Of a DNA stretch of 41,748 nucleotides, positions 18,354-26,726 are shown one piece after another. Origin of the DNA: Prevotella sp. (lineage in GTDB: Bacteria > Bacteroidota > Bacteroidia > Bacteroidales > Bacteroidaceae); the NCBI GenBank assembly GCA_022771265.1, contig JALFCG010000089.1, forward strand, positions 1-41,748, written 5' to 3'. The notes below the pieces were generated by a model. That model searched no databases. It saw only the letters and a list, made by a program, of their open reading frames with translations, and was not told the origin of the DNA. The position numbers and the translations under genes are program-made. Each line of letters starts with the position of its first letter. Within the stretch, counting starts at the first letter, position 1.

Positions 18354-19559
18354 TTAAATTCCCAACTTCTTGCGGATGTCCTTAGGAATTGCATTTTTGT
18401 TGACCATGAAGTCCATGGTGTTGTCGGCGATGTAGGCTTTAGTCATGTACCAGATGCCCTTGTAGTCGCCGGTCTTGCCCCAAGAGTTCTTCACCATATA
18501 GTATTCCTTGCCGTTTTGATCCTTGGCGATGCCGTAGATAAGCATTCCGTGGTCGTCGGTCAGTTCCCAATTGTCAAAGCGCTGCTGGCGGCGCTCCTGT
18601 GTAGGAGTGATTTCGGGAACGGTGCAACCGAGAGAGTCGATGAGTGCAGTCTTCTTGGACTTCTCTAACCTCATCCATTTTGCCATGTCGCTTCCCTGTA
18701 GGCTTTCCATTTCCTTCACGTCGTAGGCATAGGCAAGTCCCTTGCGTGTGAAACCTTCTTCACTTACATCTCCACCCCATGCGATGCAGTATCCTTCAGC
18801 GATGGCATTGTCAATGACACGCATCATCTCGTCCAATGGCAGGTTCCACGAATGTGGGAAACGCCAGTTGTCCTGTACTTCTACAGCGAAGCTTGTGTAG
18901 AATGGGTGGTGAGTGTAGGAAGTTATTGTTACGTAGTCGTCAAAGTTCAGACCCAGGCTCTTGGCGAAGGTCTCTGGAGTGTATTGCTTGCCTTCATAGG
19001 TGAAAGTTTCAGGACATTTGCCGAGGTATGCGTCGAGAATACCCTGAAGTCCCACTTTCCACTGCGTGGAGAGTTTCTTATGGCTGCCCTTGGCAACTGC
19101 TGCCACGTATGGTTCCATCAGTGCGAAGAACTCGTTGAAGTTGTTCAGTGAGTCGCCGTAGAGCGAGCCTGGGAATGGCATGGCGTCTTCAGGACAAATG
19201 CCATAGTTTTGTAAACAGAAAAGTGGATCGTAGCATGAGCCGCCTTGTGAGAACTGGCAGTCCCCGTGGTAGCGAACTACCTGAGTGGCGCGGTCCATAT
19301 AGGTTTTGTTGGCTACGAACGACTCGCAAAGGTCGTAGGTCTTGCCAGTCTTTTTCAGAATCTCCGCCTCAAAGTAGGAGAGTGTGGAGTAATCCCAGCA
19401 TGTACCACTTCGGTTTTGGTCCTTGATACTAGTGATTTTGTTTTCCTTGATGGTGATAAACACTGGTTTGTTGCAGTCTTTTTCACCGTTTTTTTTCTCT
19501 TGTGCCGCAGCACCCAATGTCACGAGTGCAGCGAGCGCGATTAATGTGATTTTTTTCAT
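18354..19559 (-). CDS. Secreted C1B-family cysteine peptidase (aminopeptidase C / bleomycin hydrolase-like)
   Basis: A 401-residue papain-fold peptidase of the bleomycin hydrolase branch. The N-terminus is a signal peptide (MKKITLIALAALVTLGAAAQ), so the enzyme acts outside the cytoplasm, unlike the cytosolic PepC enzymes. Catalytic residues are visible: C54 in NRSGTCWDYST, H337 in DDHGMLIYG and N358 in VKNSWG. Several additional cysteines (GDCQ, GSCYDPLFC, GICPED) may form disulfides. It sits 33 bases downstream of pepP in the same direction, which suggests a shared role in peptide use. Confidence 0.9.
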   Translation of the reverse strand: MKKITLIALAALVTLGAAAQEKKNGEKDCNKPVFITIKENKITSIKDQNRSGTCWDYSTLSYFEAEILKKTGKTYDLCESFVANKTYMDRATQVVRYHGDCQFSQGGSCYDPLFCLQNYGICPEDAMPFPGSLYGDSLNNFNEFFALMEPYVAAVAKGSHKKLSTQWKVGLQGILDAYLGKCPETFTYEGKQYTPETFAKSLGLNFDDYVTITSYTHHPFYTSFAVEVQDNWRFPHSWNLPLDEMMRVIDNAIAEGYCIAWGGDVSEEGFTRKGLAYAYDVKEMESLQGSDMAKWMRLEKSKKTALIDSLGCTVPEITPTQERRQQRFDNWELTDDHGMLIYGIAKDQNGKEYYMVKNSWGKTGDYKGIWYMTKAYIADNTMDFMVNKNAIPKDIRKKLGI

Positions 19560-19592
19560 GCCTTTTGTTTTAATGTGTTTTTATTCATTATA

Positions 19593-20996
19593 TTATTCCC
19601 TGTTCTTTTCGATAAATTCCTCCACCTCAGCTGGATGGTAAGGAATGCGCTTGCGTCCGAGGAATCGGCAGCCGTCGCTGGTGATGAGAAGGTCGTCCTC
19701 AAGGCGAACGCCGCCAAAGTCCTTGTAGGTCTCGAGCATGTCAAAGTTTAAGAACTCCTTACAGTGTCCGTTGGCTCGCCAGTCATCGATGAGCGAAGGT
19801 ATGAAGTAGATGCCCGGCTCGTCTGTCATCACGAAGTTTTCTTCCAATCGGCGTCCCATGCGAAGGCAGTTGGTGCCGAACTGTTCGAGGTTCGGGCGTG
19901 TCTCCTCGTCGAAGCCTACGTATATCTGTCCGAGTCCTTCCATGTCGTGCACGTCCATTCCCATCATGTGTCCCAGTCCATGAGGCATGAACATGGCGTG
20001 TGCTCCAGCCCTTACAGCATCTTCTGTGTCGCCCTTCATGAGTCCTAGCTCCTTGAGCTTGTCGGTCATTAGTCGGCATACGGCCATGTGTACGTCCATC
20101 CATTTCACACCTGGTTTTGCAACTTCAAGTGCATAGTCGTGGCAAGCCTCTACGATGGAGTAGATTTCCAATTGGCGTTGTGTGAACTTCTTTGCCACGG
20201 GGAATGTACGTGTGTTGTCAGAGCAGTAGTCGTTGAGTTCGCATCCGCAGTCGCAGAGTGCCAGGCGTCCTTCCTGGAGTATGTCCAGGCGAGGTATGCC
20301 GTGCATTATTTCCCCATGTTGGCTGAAGATGGTCGGGAAGCTGTTTTTCGAGGCATGGGAGAGAGCGACGCTGTCGATGATTCCGCCGACGTATTTCTCT
20401 GTCAGGCCTGCCTTAGTTACCTTCATTGCAGTGGTGTGCATCAGGTAGCCAACGTCGCATGCGTCCTCGATGGCTGCTATTTCCTGTGGCTCTTTGGTGG
20501 CTCGTTGTTTTACTATAGCCTTTATCAGTTCCAGCGAAGCTGCCTCACGTTGCTGGCTCGGGTGGATGCCGGTGAGGTCCATTATCTGTATCATGATATC
20601 ATGACGGTAGGGAGGCAGGAAGTGAATCTTGCGTCCTTTGGCTACAGCATCGTCGCAGATGGCTTTCAGCTCTTTCATCGGAGCTGAGTTGGCAACGCCC
20701 ACTTCAGCTGCCAGTTCTGCCACACTGTTGACGAAGCCTAACCACACGATGTCCTCGATGTCTATGTCGTCGCCGATAAGTATCTCACGGTCGTTGTCGA
20801 TGTCGATAACTCCTACAAGTCCGTCACGATGCTGTCCGAAATAGTAGAGGAACGAAGAGTCTTGGCGGAACGGGTAGTATGTATTGTTAGGGTAGTTCAT
20901 CGGCGATTCGTTATTGCCGAAGAAGAGTATGATGCCGTCTTTTACAAGTTCTTTGAGTTTCGCGCGGCGGCTCGCGTAGGTTTCGCTGCTGAACAT
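19593..20996 (-). CDS. pepP: Xaa-Pro aminopeptidase (M24B family)
   Basis: It removes an N-terminal residue before proline. It has 467 residues. An N-terminal creatinase-like domain (LFFGNNESPMNYPNNTYYPFRQDSSFLYYFGQ region, from about 24) precedes the pita-bread catalytic domain. Metal ligands are apparent in the two Asp of CDCGCELNDYCSDNTRTFP, the His of HGLGHMMGMDVHD, and the Glu of TDEPGIYF and RLEDDLLI. There is no signal peptide, so it is cytosolic. Its promoter is back to back with that of the patatin gene. Confidence 0.93.
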   Translation of the reverse strand: MFSSETYASRRAKLKELVKDGIILFFGNNESPMNYPNNTYYPFRQDSSFLYYFGQHRDGLVGVIDIDNDREILIGDDIDIEDIVWLGFVNSVAELAAEVGVANSAPMKELKAICDDAVAKGRKIHFLPPYRHDIMIQIMDLTGIHPSQQREAASLELIKAIVKQRATKEPQEIAAIEDACDVGYLMHTTAMKVTKAGLTEKYVGGIIDSVALSHASKNSFPTIFSQHGEIMHGIPRLDILQEGRLALCDCGCELNDYCSDNTRTFPVAKKFTQRQLEIYSIVEACHDYALEVAKPGVKWMDVHMAVCRLMTDKLKELGLMKGDTEDAVRAGAHAMFMPHGLGHMMGMDVHDMEGLGQIYVGFDEETRPNLEQFGTNCLRMGRRLEENFVMTDEPGIYFIPSLIDDWRANGHCKEFLNFDMLETYKDFGGVRLEDDLLITSDGCRFLGRKRIPYHPAEVEEFIEKNRE

Positions 20997-21034
20997 GTTT
21001 GTTAAATTTTGGTGAATATTTTGTTTTTCTATCG

Positions 21035-21042
21035 CAAAGGTA
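21035..21042 (-). promoter_or_regulatory. Promoter -7 element for pepP
   Basis: The minus strand reads TACCTTTG (TAnnTTTG), 38 bases before the pepP start. Confidence 0.6.
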
Positions 21043-21064
21043 GTGCTTTTTTGTGAAAAAGTAG

Positions 21065-21072
21065 TAACTTTG
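21065..21072 (+). promoter_or_regulatory. Promoter -7 element for the patatin gene
   Basis: TAACTTTG lies 32 bases before the ATG at 21105. It is only 22 bases from the opposing pepP -7 element, so the -33 regions of the two promoters overlap. Confidence 0.6.
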
Positions 21073-21104
21073 CAACGATTTTTTAATTTTTATAGACTAT
21101 TCTT

Positions 21105-21950
21105 ATGCTAATTAACAGAAATACAGGCCTTATTCTAGAGGGTGGCGGTATGAGAGGTGTGTTCACAAGCGGCGTTCTCGATGCGTTCATGAAACACCAG
21201 CTGTTTTTCCGATATGTCGTCGCCGTGTCGGCAGGTGCATGTAACGGACTGTCTTATGCAAGCCGTCAGCCGCGCAGGGCGCGCATTTCCAATATTGACA
21301 TGCTCGTGAAATACAACTATCTCGGCATACGGCATCTAGTCACCCAAGGCTGTATATTCGACCCAGAATTGCTCTACGACCGATTCCCCAATGAACTGAT
21401 ACCCTATGACTACGACACATATTTCTCCAACGATTCAACTTTTGAGATGGTCGTTACCAATTGTCTCACGGGTCGTGCCGAGTATCTCGTTGAGAATTCC
21501 GGCAACCGCAAACGACTTCTCGATATTGTCAGGGCAAGCAGCAGTCTGCCTTACGTAAGCAAGATAGTTGATGTTGATGGTGTACCCTGTCTCGACGGAG
21601 GCATTGTTGACAGTCTTCCTGTAATGAGATCCATTGAGACTGGCCATCACAACAACGTCGTTGTCATGACCCGTAACCGTGGTTACCGCAATACTGGTCG
21701 CGACCGTAAGATACCACATTTCATTTATAAGAACTATCCTAGACTGCGTGTAGCCCTGAGTCGCCGCATCAAGGTATATAATGAGCAACTCGAAATGGTT
21801 GAACGCATGGAGGACAATGGAGAGCTGGCCGTCATCCGGCCTCTTCGTCCTATGGATGTTGACAGGATTGAAAAGGACCCAGTGAAGCTCGAAGCTCTCT
21901 ACGAGGAAGGCTTCCGTCTTGGCGAGGAGTTTTGCGTGAAGAACCTATAG
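21105..21950 (+). CDS. Patatin-like phospholipase
   Basis: A 281-residue cytosolic serine lipid hydrolase of the patatin/RssA type. The oxyanion loop is LEGGGMRGVFTSGVLDAF (GGGMRG 13-18). The nucleophile is S42 in VSAGACNG (the elbow lacks the first Gly of GxSxG). The second dyad residue is D164 in CLDGGIVDSLPV. There is no signal peptide or membrane segment. It is monocistronic and convergent with the fusion gene downstream. The 131-base gap after it has only a weak short palindrome (TAGTATAATACTA). Confidence 0.92.
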   Translation: MLINRNTGLILEGGGMRGVFTSGVLDAFMKHQLFFRYVVAVSAGACNGLSYASRQPRRARISNIDMLVKYNYLGIRHLVTQGCIFDPELLYDRFPNELIPYDYDTYFSNDSTFEMVVTNCLTGRAEYLVENSGNRKRLLDIVRASSSLPYVSKIVDVDGVPCLDGGIVDSLPVMRSIETGHHNNVVVMTRNRGYRNTGRDRKIPHFIYKNYPRLRVALSRRIKVYNEQLEMVERMEDNGELAVIRPLRPMDVDRIEKDPVKLEALYEEGFRLGEEFCVKNL

Positions 21951-22081
21951 CACTTGATTCCTGCAGCAAAGTTTAGACATTTGGAAAAACTTCATCTGTC
22001 GTTGTAGTATAATACTATTTTGTTCTAATAATTTGTCGTTGCTGTCAAGCTTTTATGTAGTCTTCTGCAAGGATTCATCTG

Positions 22082-24010
22082 TTAATAGTCGCGAAAGATA
22101 TTGCGGAATGCTTCGGGATTTCCCATGTCAAACATCTTACCTTCAATGGTCACTCCTACCATGCCGCTTCTCTTTCTGACAGCTTCGAGTGCTGTCGTGA
22201 GTTCAATCTCACGAAGGTCATCGTGGTTCTCGTAGGCTTCGAGTATATCGGAAGCGAGTTGCTCATAAACCTCTGGTGTTAAGATGTATTGCCCGAATAC
22301 TGCATAGAACTCCTTTTCCCCGTTCTTGCCATCTACTCCAAGGTATTCCTCTGCATATCCGACTGAAGGTTTTTCAGCCATTTGCGCCACGTTCATAATA
22401 GTGTGCTGCTTGTCTTCCCATAAGCCACATAGTATCCCATAGCGGCTGACTTCAGTAATAGGTATCGGGTGTATGCTCAGTGTGAGTTTGTTGTAAAGTT
22501 CGAATTTTTCAATAAGCTGAAGTGCGCAGGTTTTGTTAGTCGAGCTTTGGTAAATGGTGTCACCCAACATCAACAGAATAGGTTCGTTAGCGGCGAAGTC
22601 GCGTGTTTGGTAAACAGCATGACCGAATCCGCGTTTGTCGTTTTGTATCACATACTGCAGTCTTTTGCCTATGTTTGATATGTGGTTTTCGTATTCAAGG
22701 TTTTTTGCGCTGAGCTTTGCAATGTGGTCAGGTGGAAGAGGTGTCTCGAAAAAGTCTCGGTAGGCTTGCCTTTCGTCTTCCGAACCAAGCACGAGGCAAA
22801 TCTCCTCAATGCCGCTTGCCACGAGTTCTTCAAGAAGAATGAGGATGACGGGTTTCACAGTGCCGTCAGGACAGGGTATTGGGAAGAAGTCCTTCTTCAG
22901 GCAGCGGGTGGCTGGATAAAGGCGTGTGCCATAGCCAGCAACGGGTATTACAGCCTTGCGTACGGTGTGGACAGGGCACATTGTCAGTTTGTATGCCTGC
23001 ATTCCACATGAGTTGAGGTAATCGACGAGTTTTGTCTGACACTCCTCGTCACGTGCAAGAAACTGTACCGAACCGTCGCCATGTGACCCGACCCCCTTCC
23101 CCCCATATACCAATGGAAGCACGTTTGGGTCTTGTAGGGTGCGTCGAAGTTTTGGTGCCGTGAGTGATTTCGACATTGGAGCGATGTGGGTATTGAAAAG
23201 TTCTTCGGCTTCGTTCATCAGCAGTCCAAGTTTCTCCACCTCGCCTTCTGCCATGTATTTCACCGCACGTGCCACGATGTCGCGGTTTTTCTGTCCAAGT
23301 GCCTCCTGCTCTCGGTGACCTTGTTCGTCGGTGGCGAAGGGGTAGGCACGGTTGAGGTCGCTGAGAATCTGTATAGTGTCCTTGTCGGAGCAAAGGTCGG
23401 CAAACACCCAGTACAGGTGCTTCTTGATGTTCAGGGCCTTCACGTCAATCTCGTCGCCGTCGAAATTCATGAGATTTGGCTTTACGCCGAAGGCGCACGC
23501 CTGATCGAGTCGTCCGCATCGCGACTGTGTGCGCAGTTCCCCAAGGTAAGCTATGTTCATCTCACCGAGAGTGTTGAGGTTGAGTTTGTATAGCAGGTTG
23601 AAGGCTCTTGCCACGAGCACGCAGATGGCGGCACTACTTGACAGTCCGCTCCTTATTGGCAGTGTCATTGACTTAATGTGGATTTTCACACCTCCCACCT
23701 TGTACCATTCGAGCATATATGATGCCACTCCCGCGCAATAGCAGAAGAAAGAACCTGATTTTGCCACGTGCTTCAAGTCTTGCTCGAGCATGCGGCAAGA
23801 GAAGTCGTGCCAAAGGGAAGCAATTTCGGGTGCGTCGGAGGTCATTTCGAAGACTGGCGATTTCTCCACTTCCGCGTATATGCCTTGCTCTATACCGGTC
23901 ACGATAGCCGCCCCAGGCACGATGTCGGCGTTCATTGTCCTATAGTGTCCAGCCCAGTCAGAATGTTCGCCGAATAGGCAAAGTCTTCCAGGGACAAATA
24001 GCTGTATCAT
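22082..24010 (-). CDS. GHMP sugar kinase - nucleotidyltransferase fusion
   Basis: A 642-residue two-domain protein. Residues 1-350 are a GHMP kinase: substrate motif PGRLCLFGEHSDWAG (7-21), ATP loop PIRSGLSSSAA (118-128) and C-terminal motif GGKGVGSHGDGS (303-314). Residues 351-642 are a GalU/RmlA-type nucleotidyltransferase with AVIPVAGYGTRLYPATR (353-369), LMLGDTIY and a late AEKPSVG. The pair would phosphorylate a free sugar at C1 and then make the NDP-sugar, like Fkp but with the domain order reversed. The first motif is closest to galacto- and uronic-acid kinases. The sugar cannot be read from sequence. It has its own promoter and no sugar genes next to it. Confidence 0.85.
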   Translation of the reverse strand: MIQLFVPGRLCLFGEHSDWAGHYRTMNADIVPGAAIVTGIEQGIYAEVEKSPVFEMTSDAPEIASLWHDFSCRMLEQDLKHVAKSGSFFCYCAGVASYMLEWYKVGGVKIHIKSMTLPIRSGLSSSAAICVLVARAFNLLYKLNLNTLGEMNIAYLGELRTQSRCGRLDQACAFGVKPNLMNFDGDEIDVKALNIKKHLYWVFADLCSDKDTIQILSDLNRAYPFATDEQGHREQEALGQKNRDIVARAVKYMAEGEVEKLGLLMNEAEELFNTHIAPMSKSLTAPKLRRTLQDPNVLPLVYGGKGVGSHGDGSVQFLARDEECQTKLVDYLNSCGMQAYKLTMCPVHTVRKAVIPVAGYGTRLYPATRCLKKDFFPIPCPDGTVKPVILILLEELVASGIEEICLVLGSEDERQAYRDFFETPLPPDHIAKLSAKNLEYENHISNIGKRLQYVIQNDKRGFGHAVYQTRDFAANEPILLMLGDTIYQSSTNKTCALQLIEKFELYNKLTLSIHPIPITEVSRYGILCGLWEDKQHTIMNVAQMAEKPSVGYAEEYLGVDGKNGEKEFYAVFGQYILTPEVYEQLASDILEAYENHDDLREIELTTALEAVRKRSGMVGVTIEGKMFDMGNPEAFRNIFRDY

Positions 24011-24045
24011 TGTTGTAGTCGTATTTTAGTTAGATTTTATGGGCA

Positions 24046-24053
24046 CAAAGATA
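24046..24053 (-). promoter_or_regulatory. Promoter -7 element for the kinase-nucleotidyltransferase gene
   Basis: The minus strand reads TATCTTTG (TAnnTTTG), 35 bases before the start codon at 24010. Confidence 0.6.
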
Positions 24054-24136
24054 ATAAAAAAAAACGAAAAACGGATATTTTTTGTAAGAATTTATTAAAA
24101 AATGCGGAAATATTTGGTTTTCTGTAATGAATACGT

Positions 24137-24144
24137 TAATTTTG
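24137..24144 (+). promoter_or_regulatory. Promoter -7 element for the sigma factor gene
   Basis: TAATTTTG matches TAnnTTTG and gives a leader of about 80 bases. That leader contains AAAAGGAG (24173-24180), two tiny ORFs (ATG at 24208 and at 24219, the latter ending in TGA directly before the sigma ATG) and a 7-bp inverted repeat (24203-24209 with 24221-24227) just upstream of the start. Confidence 0.55.
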
Positions 24145-24229
24145 CATCAAAATTGATTGTTAAACAAAAAATAAAAGGAGTATCGCCTATAGGATTAATT
24201 TTACTTAATGAAACAAAATGATTAAGTGA

Positions 24230-24811
24230 ATGGAAATTCAAAGCATTAGAACAGACGACCGGTTGGTGCTTGACTATCTGTCGGGCGACAATGGAGCGTT
24301 TGATGAGTTGTTGGCGCGATACAAGTCTTCAGTGTTTGGGTATCTTATGTCAAGAACGAGCGACAGGAATGTTGCCGAGGATCTCTTTCAAGATGTCTTC
24401 GTCAAGGTGGTTGTTAGCTTGAAGGAAGGAAAATACACTCCAAACGGATGCTTCAGGTTCTGGTTAAATACCATTATGCGGCACGTGCTTATTGACAGAC
24501 ATCGTAGGAAATGCATTCTGAGTGAGGATGTCAACGAAGACAATGACCTTTCAGTCATTAAGGACATAAGTGTTATGGAGAAAAGCCACGAGGATGAACT
24601 GCTCCACAGGCAGACTGTCGATAGTGCCATGAAACTGATGGAACATCTTCCAGATAATCAGCGTGAAGTTGTTTACATGAAGATTTTTGAGAATAAGTCG
24701 TTCAAGGAGATTGCTGAGCAGACCAATGTCAGTGTTAACACCTCGCTCGGAAGAATGCGCTATGCATTGATAAACATGAGGAAGATGGCTGTGAAGTACA
24801 AATGTCTGTAA
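24230..24811 (+). CDS. ECF-type RNA polymerase sigma factor
   Basis: A 193-residue sigma-70 family protein with region 2 (AFDELLARYKSSVFGYLMSR, about 24-43, then AEDLFQDVFVKV at 50-61) and region 4 (LPDNQREVVYMKIFENKSFKEIAEQTNVS, starting at about 141, with the helix-turn-helix). The linker between regions is longer than usual and acidic (EDVNEDNDLSVIKDISVMEKSHEDE). No anti-sigma gene is adjacent: rpe converges directly downstream and the upstream gene is divergent. Regulation is therefore unknown. The last codons and the stop lie in a hairpin shared with rpe. Confidence 0.93.
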   Translation: MEIQSIRTDDRLVLDYLSGDNGAFDELLARYKSSVFGYLMSRTSDRNVAEDLFQDVFVKVVVSLKEGKYTPNGCFRFWLNTIMRHVLIDRHRRKCILSEDVNEDNDLSVIKDISVMEKSHEDELLHRQTVDSAMKLMEHLPDNQREVVYMKIFENKSFKEIAEQTNVSVNTSLGRMRYALINMRKMAVKYKCL

Positions 24812-24830
24812 GCCGATTGGCTTACAGACA
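24803..24830. terminator. Hairpin shared by the 3' ends of the sigma gene and rpe
   Basis: A perfect 12-base inverted repeat (TGTCTGTAAGCC, 24803-24814, with 24819-24830) with loop GATT. Both convergent genes end inside it with the same Cys-Leu-stop codons (TGT CTG TAA). There is no T-tract on either side, so termination strength is uncertain. Confidence 0.55.
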
Positions 24831-25469
24831 GTGCAAATCGTGGATGACCGACAACGGGTCTGACGCCTTGAACACATAGCTTCCGCTGACGAGCACATCG
24901 ACGCCAGCCTCGACAAGCCGTGGTGCCGTTTCCGCCTGCACGCCTCCGTCAACCTCTATTAGAGCTTTCGATCCGCTATTTTGAATTAGTTTTCTCAGCC
25001 GTTTAACCTTCCCGATAGTGTTCTCTATAAACTTCTGCCCCCCGAAGCCGGGATTGACACTCATGAGAAGAACCATGTCAACGTCTGCAATGATGTCTTC
25101 AAGACAACAGACGGGAGTGGAAGGGTTAAGAGTGACACCTGCTTTCATTCCAGCGTCGTGTATCTCCTGTACAGTGCGGTGAAGGTGCGTGCACGCCTCA
25201 TAGTGGACATTCATCATCATTGCTCCTAAGCGTGCGGTCTGCTTAATGTATTGTTCGGGATGGACAATCATGTAATGCACGTCAAGTGATTTCTTACACT
25301 TTGAGGCAACGGCTTCAAGCACGGGGAAACCAAAAGAGATGTTAGGCACAAATACGCCGTCCATAACATCAAGATGAAGCCACTGGGCTTCACTATTGTT
25401 AATCATTTCAATGTCGCGGTCGAGATGTAAGAAGTCGGCTGCGAGTAACGAGGGAGACACTATAGTCAT
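24822..25469 (-). CDS. rpe: Ribulose-phosphate 3-epimerase
   Basis: It interconverts ribulose-5-phosphate and xylulose-5-phosphate in the pentose phosphate pathway. Catalytic and metal motifs are visible: SPSLLAADF near the start, WLHLDVMDGVFVPNISFG, DVHYMI, LLMSVNPGFGGQ and EVDGGV. The start is placed at the ATG at 25469 (MTIVSPSLLAADF), giving 215 residues as expected for the TIM barrel. A longer in-frame ATG at 25517 overlaps the small ORF upstream and adds non-homologous sequence. It is the last gene of a ten-gene minus-strand run. Confidence 0.94.
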   Translation of the reverse strand: MTIVSPSLLAADFLHLDRDIEMINNSEAQWLHLDVMDGVFVPNISFGFPVLEAVASKCKKSLDVHYMIVHPEQYIKQTARLGAMMMNVHYEACTHLHRTVQEIHDAGMKAGVTLNPSTPVCCLEDIIADVDMVLLMSVNPGFGGQKFIENTIGKVKRLRKLIQNSGSKALIEVDGGVQAETAPRLVEAGVDVLVSGSYVFKASDPLSVIHDLHCL

Positions 25470-25504
25470 TTGTTTGTCTATTATAAATAAGTTGTTGTTT
25501 ACTA

Positions 25505-25636
25505 TTAGTTGAGGCATAATGGTATCACCATTCCGTCCTTAAGCCTCTTGGGACGATATGTGCGTGCCAGTTGGCGAATGAACTCCAGCACCCTTTCACT
25601 GGGCTGAATCTCTGACGTGGTAAGTTTTTCATCCAT
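25505..25636 (-). CDS. Small protein of 43 residues between fmt and rpe
   Basis: The ORF starts with MDEKLTTSEIQPSERVLEF and continues with IRQLARTYRPKRLKDG. It is charged and helical, without membrane segment. Its ATG overlaps the stop of the preceding 33-residue ORF by eight bases (ATGGATGA), a typical translational-coupling arrangement, and rpe begins 35 bases after its stop. The otherwise gapless operon here argues for coding. I recall similar short Bacteroidota proteins with an SERVL-(x)-(F/Y)-IRQ-(x)-AR-(x)-Y pattern, but cannot name a family. Function unknown. Confidence 0.55.
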   Translation of the reverse strand: MDEKLTTSEIQPSERVLEFIRQLARTYRPKRLKDGMVIPLCLN

Positions 25637-25730
25637 AGACAAAGAGTATTGTTACTGTTCCTATTACGATAAACGCATACCATGATAGTTTTATTGTGTC
25701 TTCGCCTAAAAAAACTTCCAAGAAATGCAT
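25629..25730 (-). CDS. Small single-span membrane protein of 33 residues
   Basis: The ORF begins MHFLEVFLGEDTIKLS and ends in a hydrophobic segment WYAFIVIGTVTILFVYG (17-33), long enough for one membrane span. Its ATG is three bases after the fmt stop and its TGA overlaps the start of the next small ORF. Size, position and coupling support a real small membrane protein. I do not recognise a family. Confidence 0.5.
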   Translation of the reverse strand: MHFLEVFLGEDTIKLSWYAFIVIGTVTILFVYG

Positions 25731-25733
25731 AAT

Positions 25734-26714
25734 TTAGTACACAGAACAGCCATCAGTGTTTTTTTGGCCGTTAAGGAAATCAGCGGCATTCATCCGCTTC
25801 TTTCCTGCCATTTGCACTTCCAAGAGTTCAATCATCAATCCGTTACCGCAAACGACCATCATTTTCCGTCCTTCTACAACTACCGTTCCTGCGGTTTTGG
25901 TAGAAGATATTGATGTTTTTTGTGTCTTGAACACTTTTAGTACTGTCTCTTTCCCGTCGGAAAGTCTTAGGGTGGTCCAAGCACCGGGGTAGGGGCTTAA
26001 TCCTCTTACGAAGTCATAAACTTGCTTAGCACTGTTTGTCCAGGGGATGTGGCATGTGTCCTTGAAAATCTTTGGTGCAGGCTTTAGCACCTCACCGTCG
26101 GTAAGCATTTCTTCCTGGGCCATCGCCTCGGGATGTCCGTTGGAGTCGATTATGCGTTGGAGAGTCTGTAGGCAGATGTCTGCACCGAGGTGCATCAGTC
26201 CGTCATACACATTTTCCACATCGTAGTCATCGTGGATGTCGAAAGGTAACTGCATTATAACACGGCCGGTGTCGATATCGTGGTCAAGGAAGAAAGTGGT
26301 CACTCCGGTACGTGTCTCGCCATTGATGACTGCCCAGTTGATTGGAGCTGCACCACGATACTGTGGAAGCAAAGCGGCGTGGATGTTGAATGTGCCGTAT
26401 TCTGGCATTGCCCACACTACTTCGGGCAGCATTCTGAATGCCACAACCACCTGCAGGTTCGCGTTGTATGACCGAAGGTCTTCGACGAAAGTCTCGTCCT
26501 TCATCTTCTCAGGCTGCAGGACTGGCAATTGGTGTTCCAGGGCATACTGCTTCACAGCCGAAGGCTGCAGCACACTGCCGTGTCGTCCGACAGGCTTGTC
26601 GGGCTGTGTCACTACTGCGACGACGTTATAGCCGTTTTTTACAAGCGCGTCAAGTGTTTCCACTGCAAAATCAGGTGTTCCCATGAACACTATACGCAAT
26701 TCTTCTTTCCTCAT
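25734..26714 (-). CDS. fmt: Methionyl-tRNA formyltransferase
   Basis: It formylates initiator Met-tRNA using 10-formyl-THF. It has 326 residues, the family length. The N-terminal domain starts RIVFMGTPDFAVETLDAL and carries the loop QPDKPVGRHGSVLQPSAVK. The catalytic region NIHAALLPQYRGAAPINWAV holds the conserved Asn/His, and DHDIDTGRVI follows with the conserved Asp. The C-terminal OB domain starts near residue 210 (LKPAPKIFKDTCHIPW). The next gene upstream (clc) ends 12 bases before the start. Confidence 0.96.
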   Translation of the reverse strand: MRKEELRIVFMGTPDFAVETLDALVKNGYNVVAVVTQPDKPVGRHGSVLQPSAVKQYALEHQLPVLQPEKMKDETFVEDLRSYNANLQVVVAFRMLPEVVWAMPEYGTFNIHAALLPQYRGAAPINWAVINGETRTGVTTFFLDHDIDTGRVIMQLPFDIHDDYDVENVYDGLMHLGADICLQTLQRIIDSNGHPEAMAQEEMLTDGEVLKPAPKIFKDTCHIPWTNSAKQVYDFVRGLSPYPGAWTTLRLSDGKETVLKVFKTQKTSISSTKTAGTVVVEGRKMMVVCGNGLMIELLEVQMAGKKRMNAADFLNGQKNTDGCSVY

Positions 26715-26726
26715 ATATTTTCTTTT

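Noticed and set aside
25470..25517. A 16-residue N-terminal extension of rpe.
   Set aside because: The epimerase homology begins at MTIVSPSLLAADF, and the extension overlaps the end of the 43-residue ORF.
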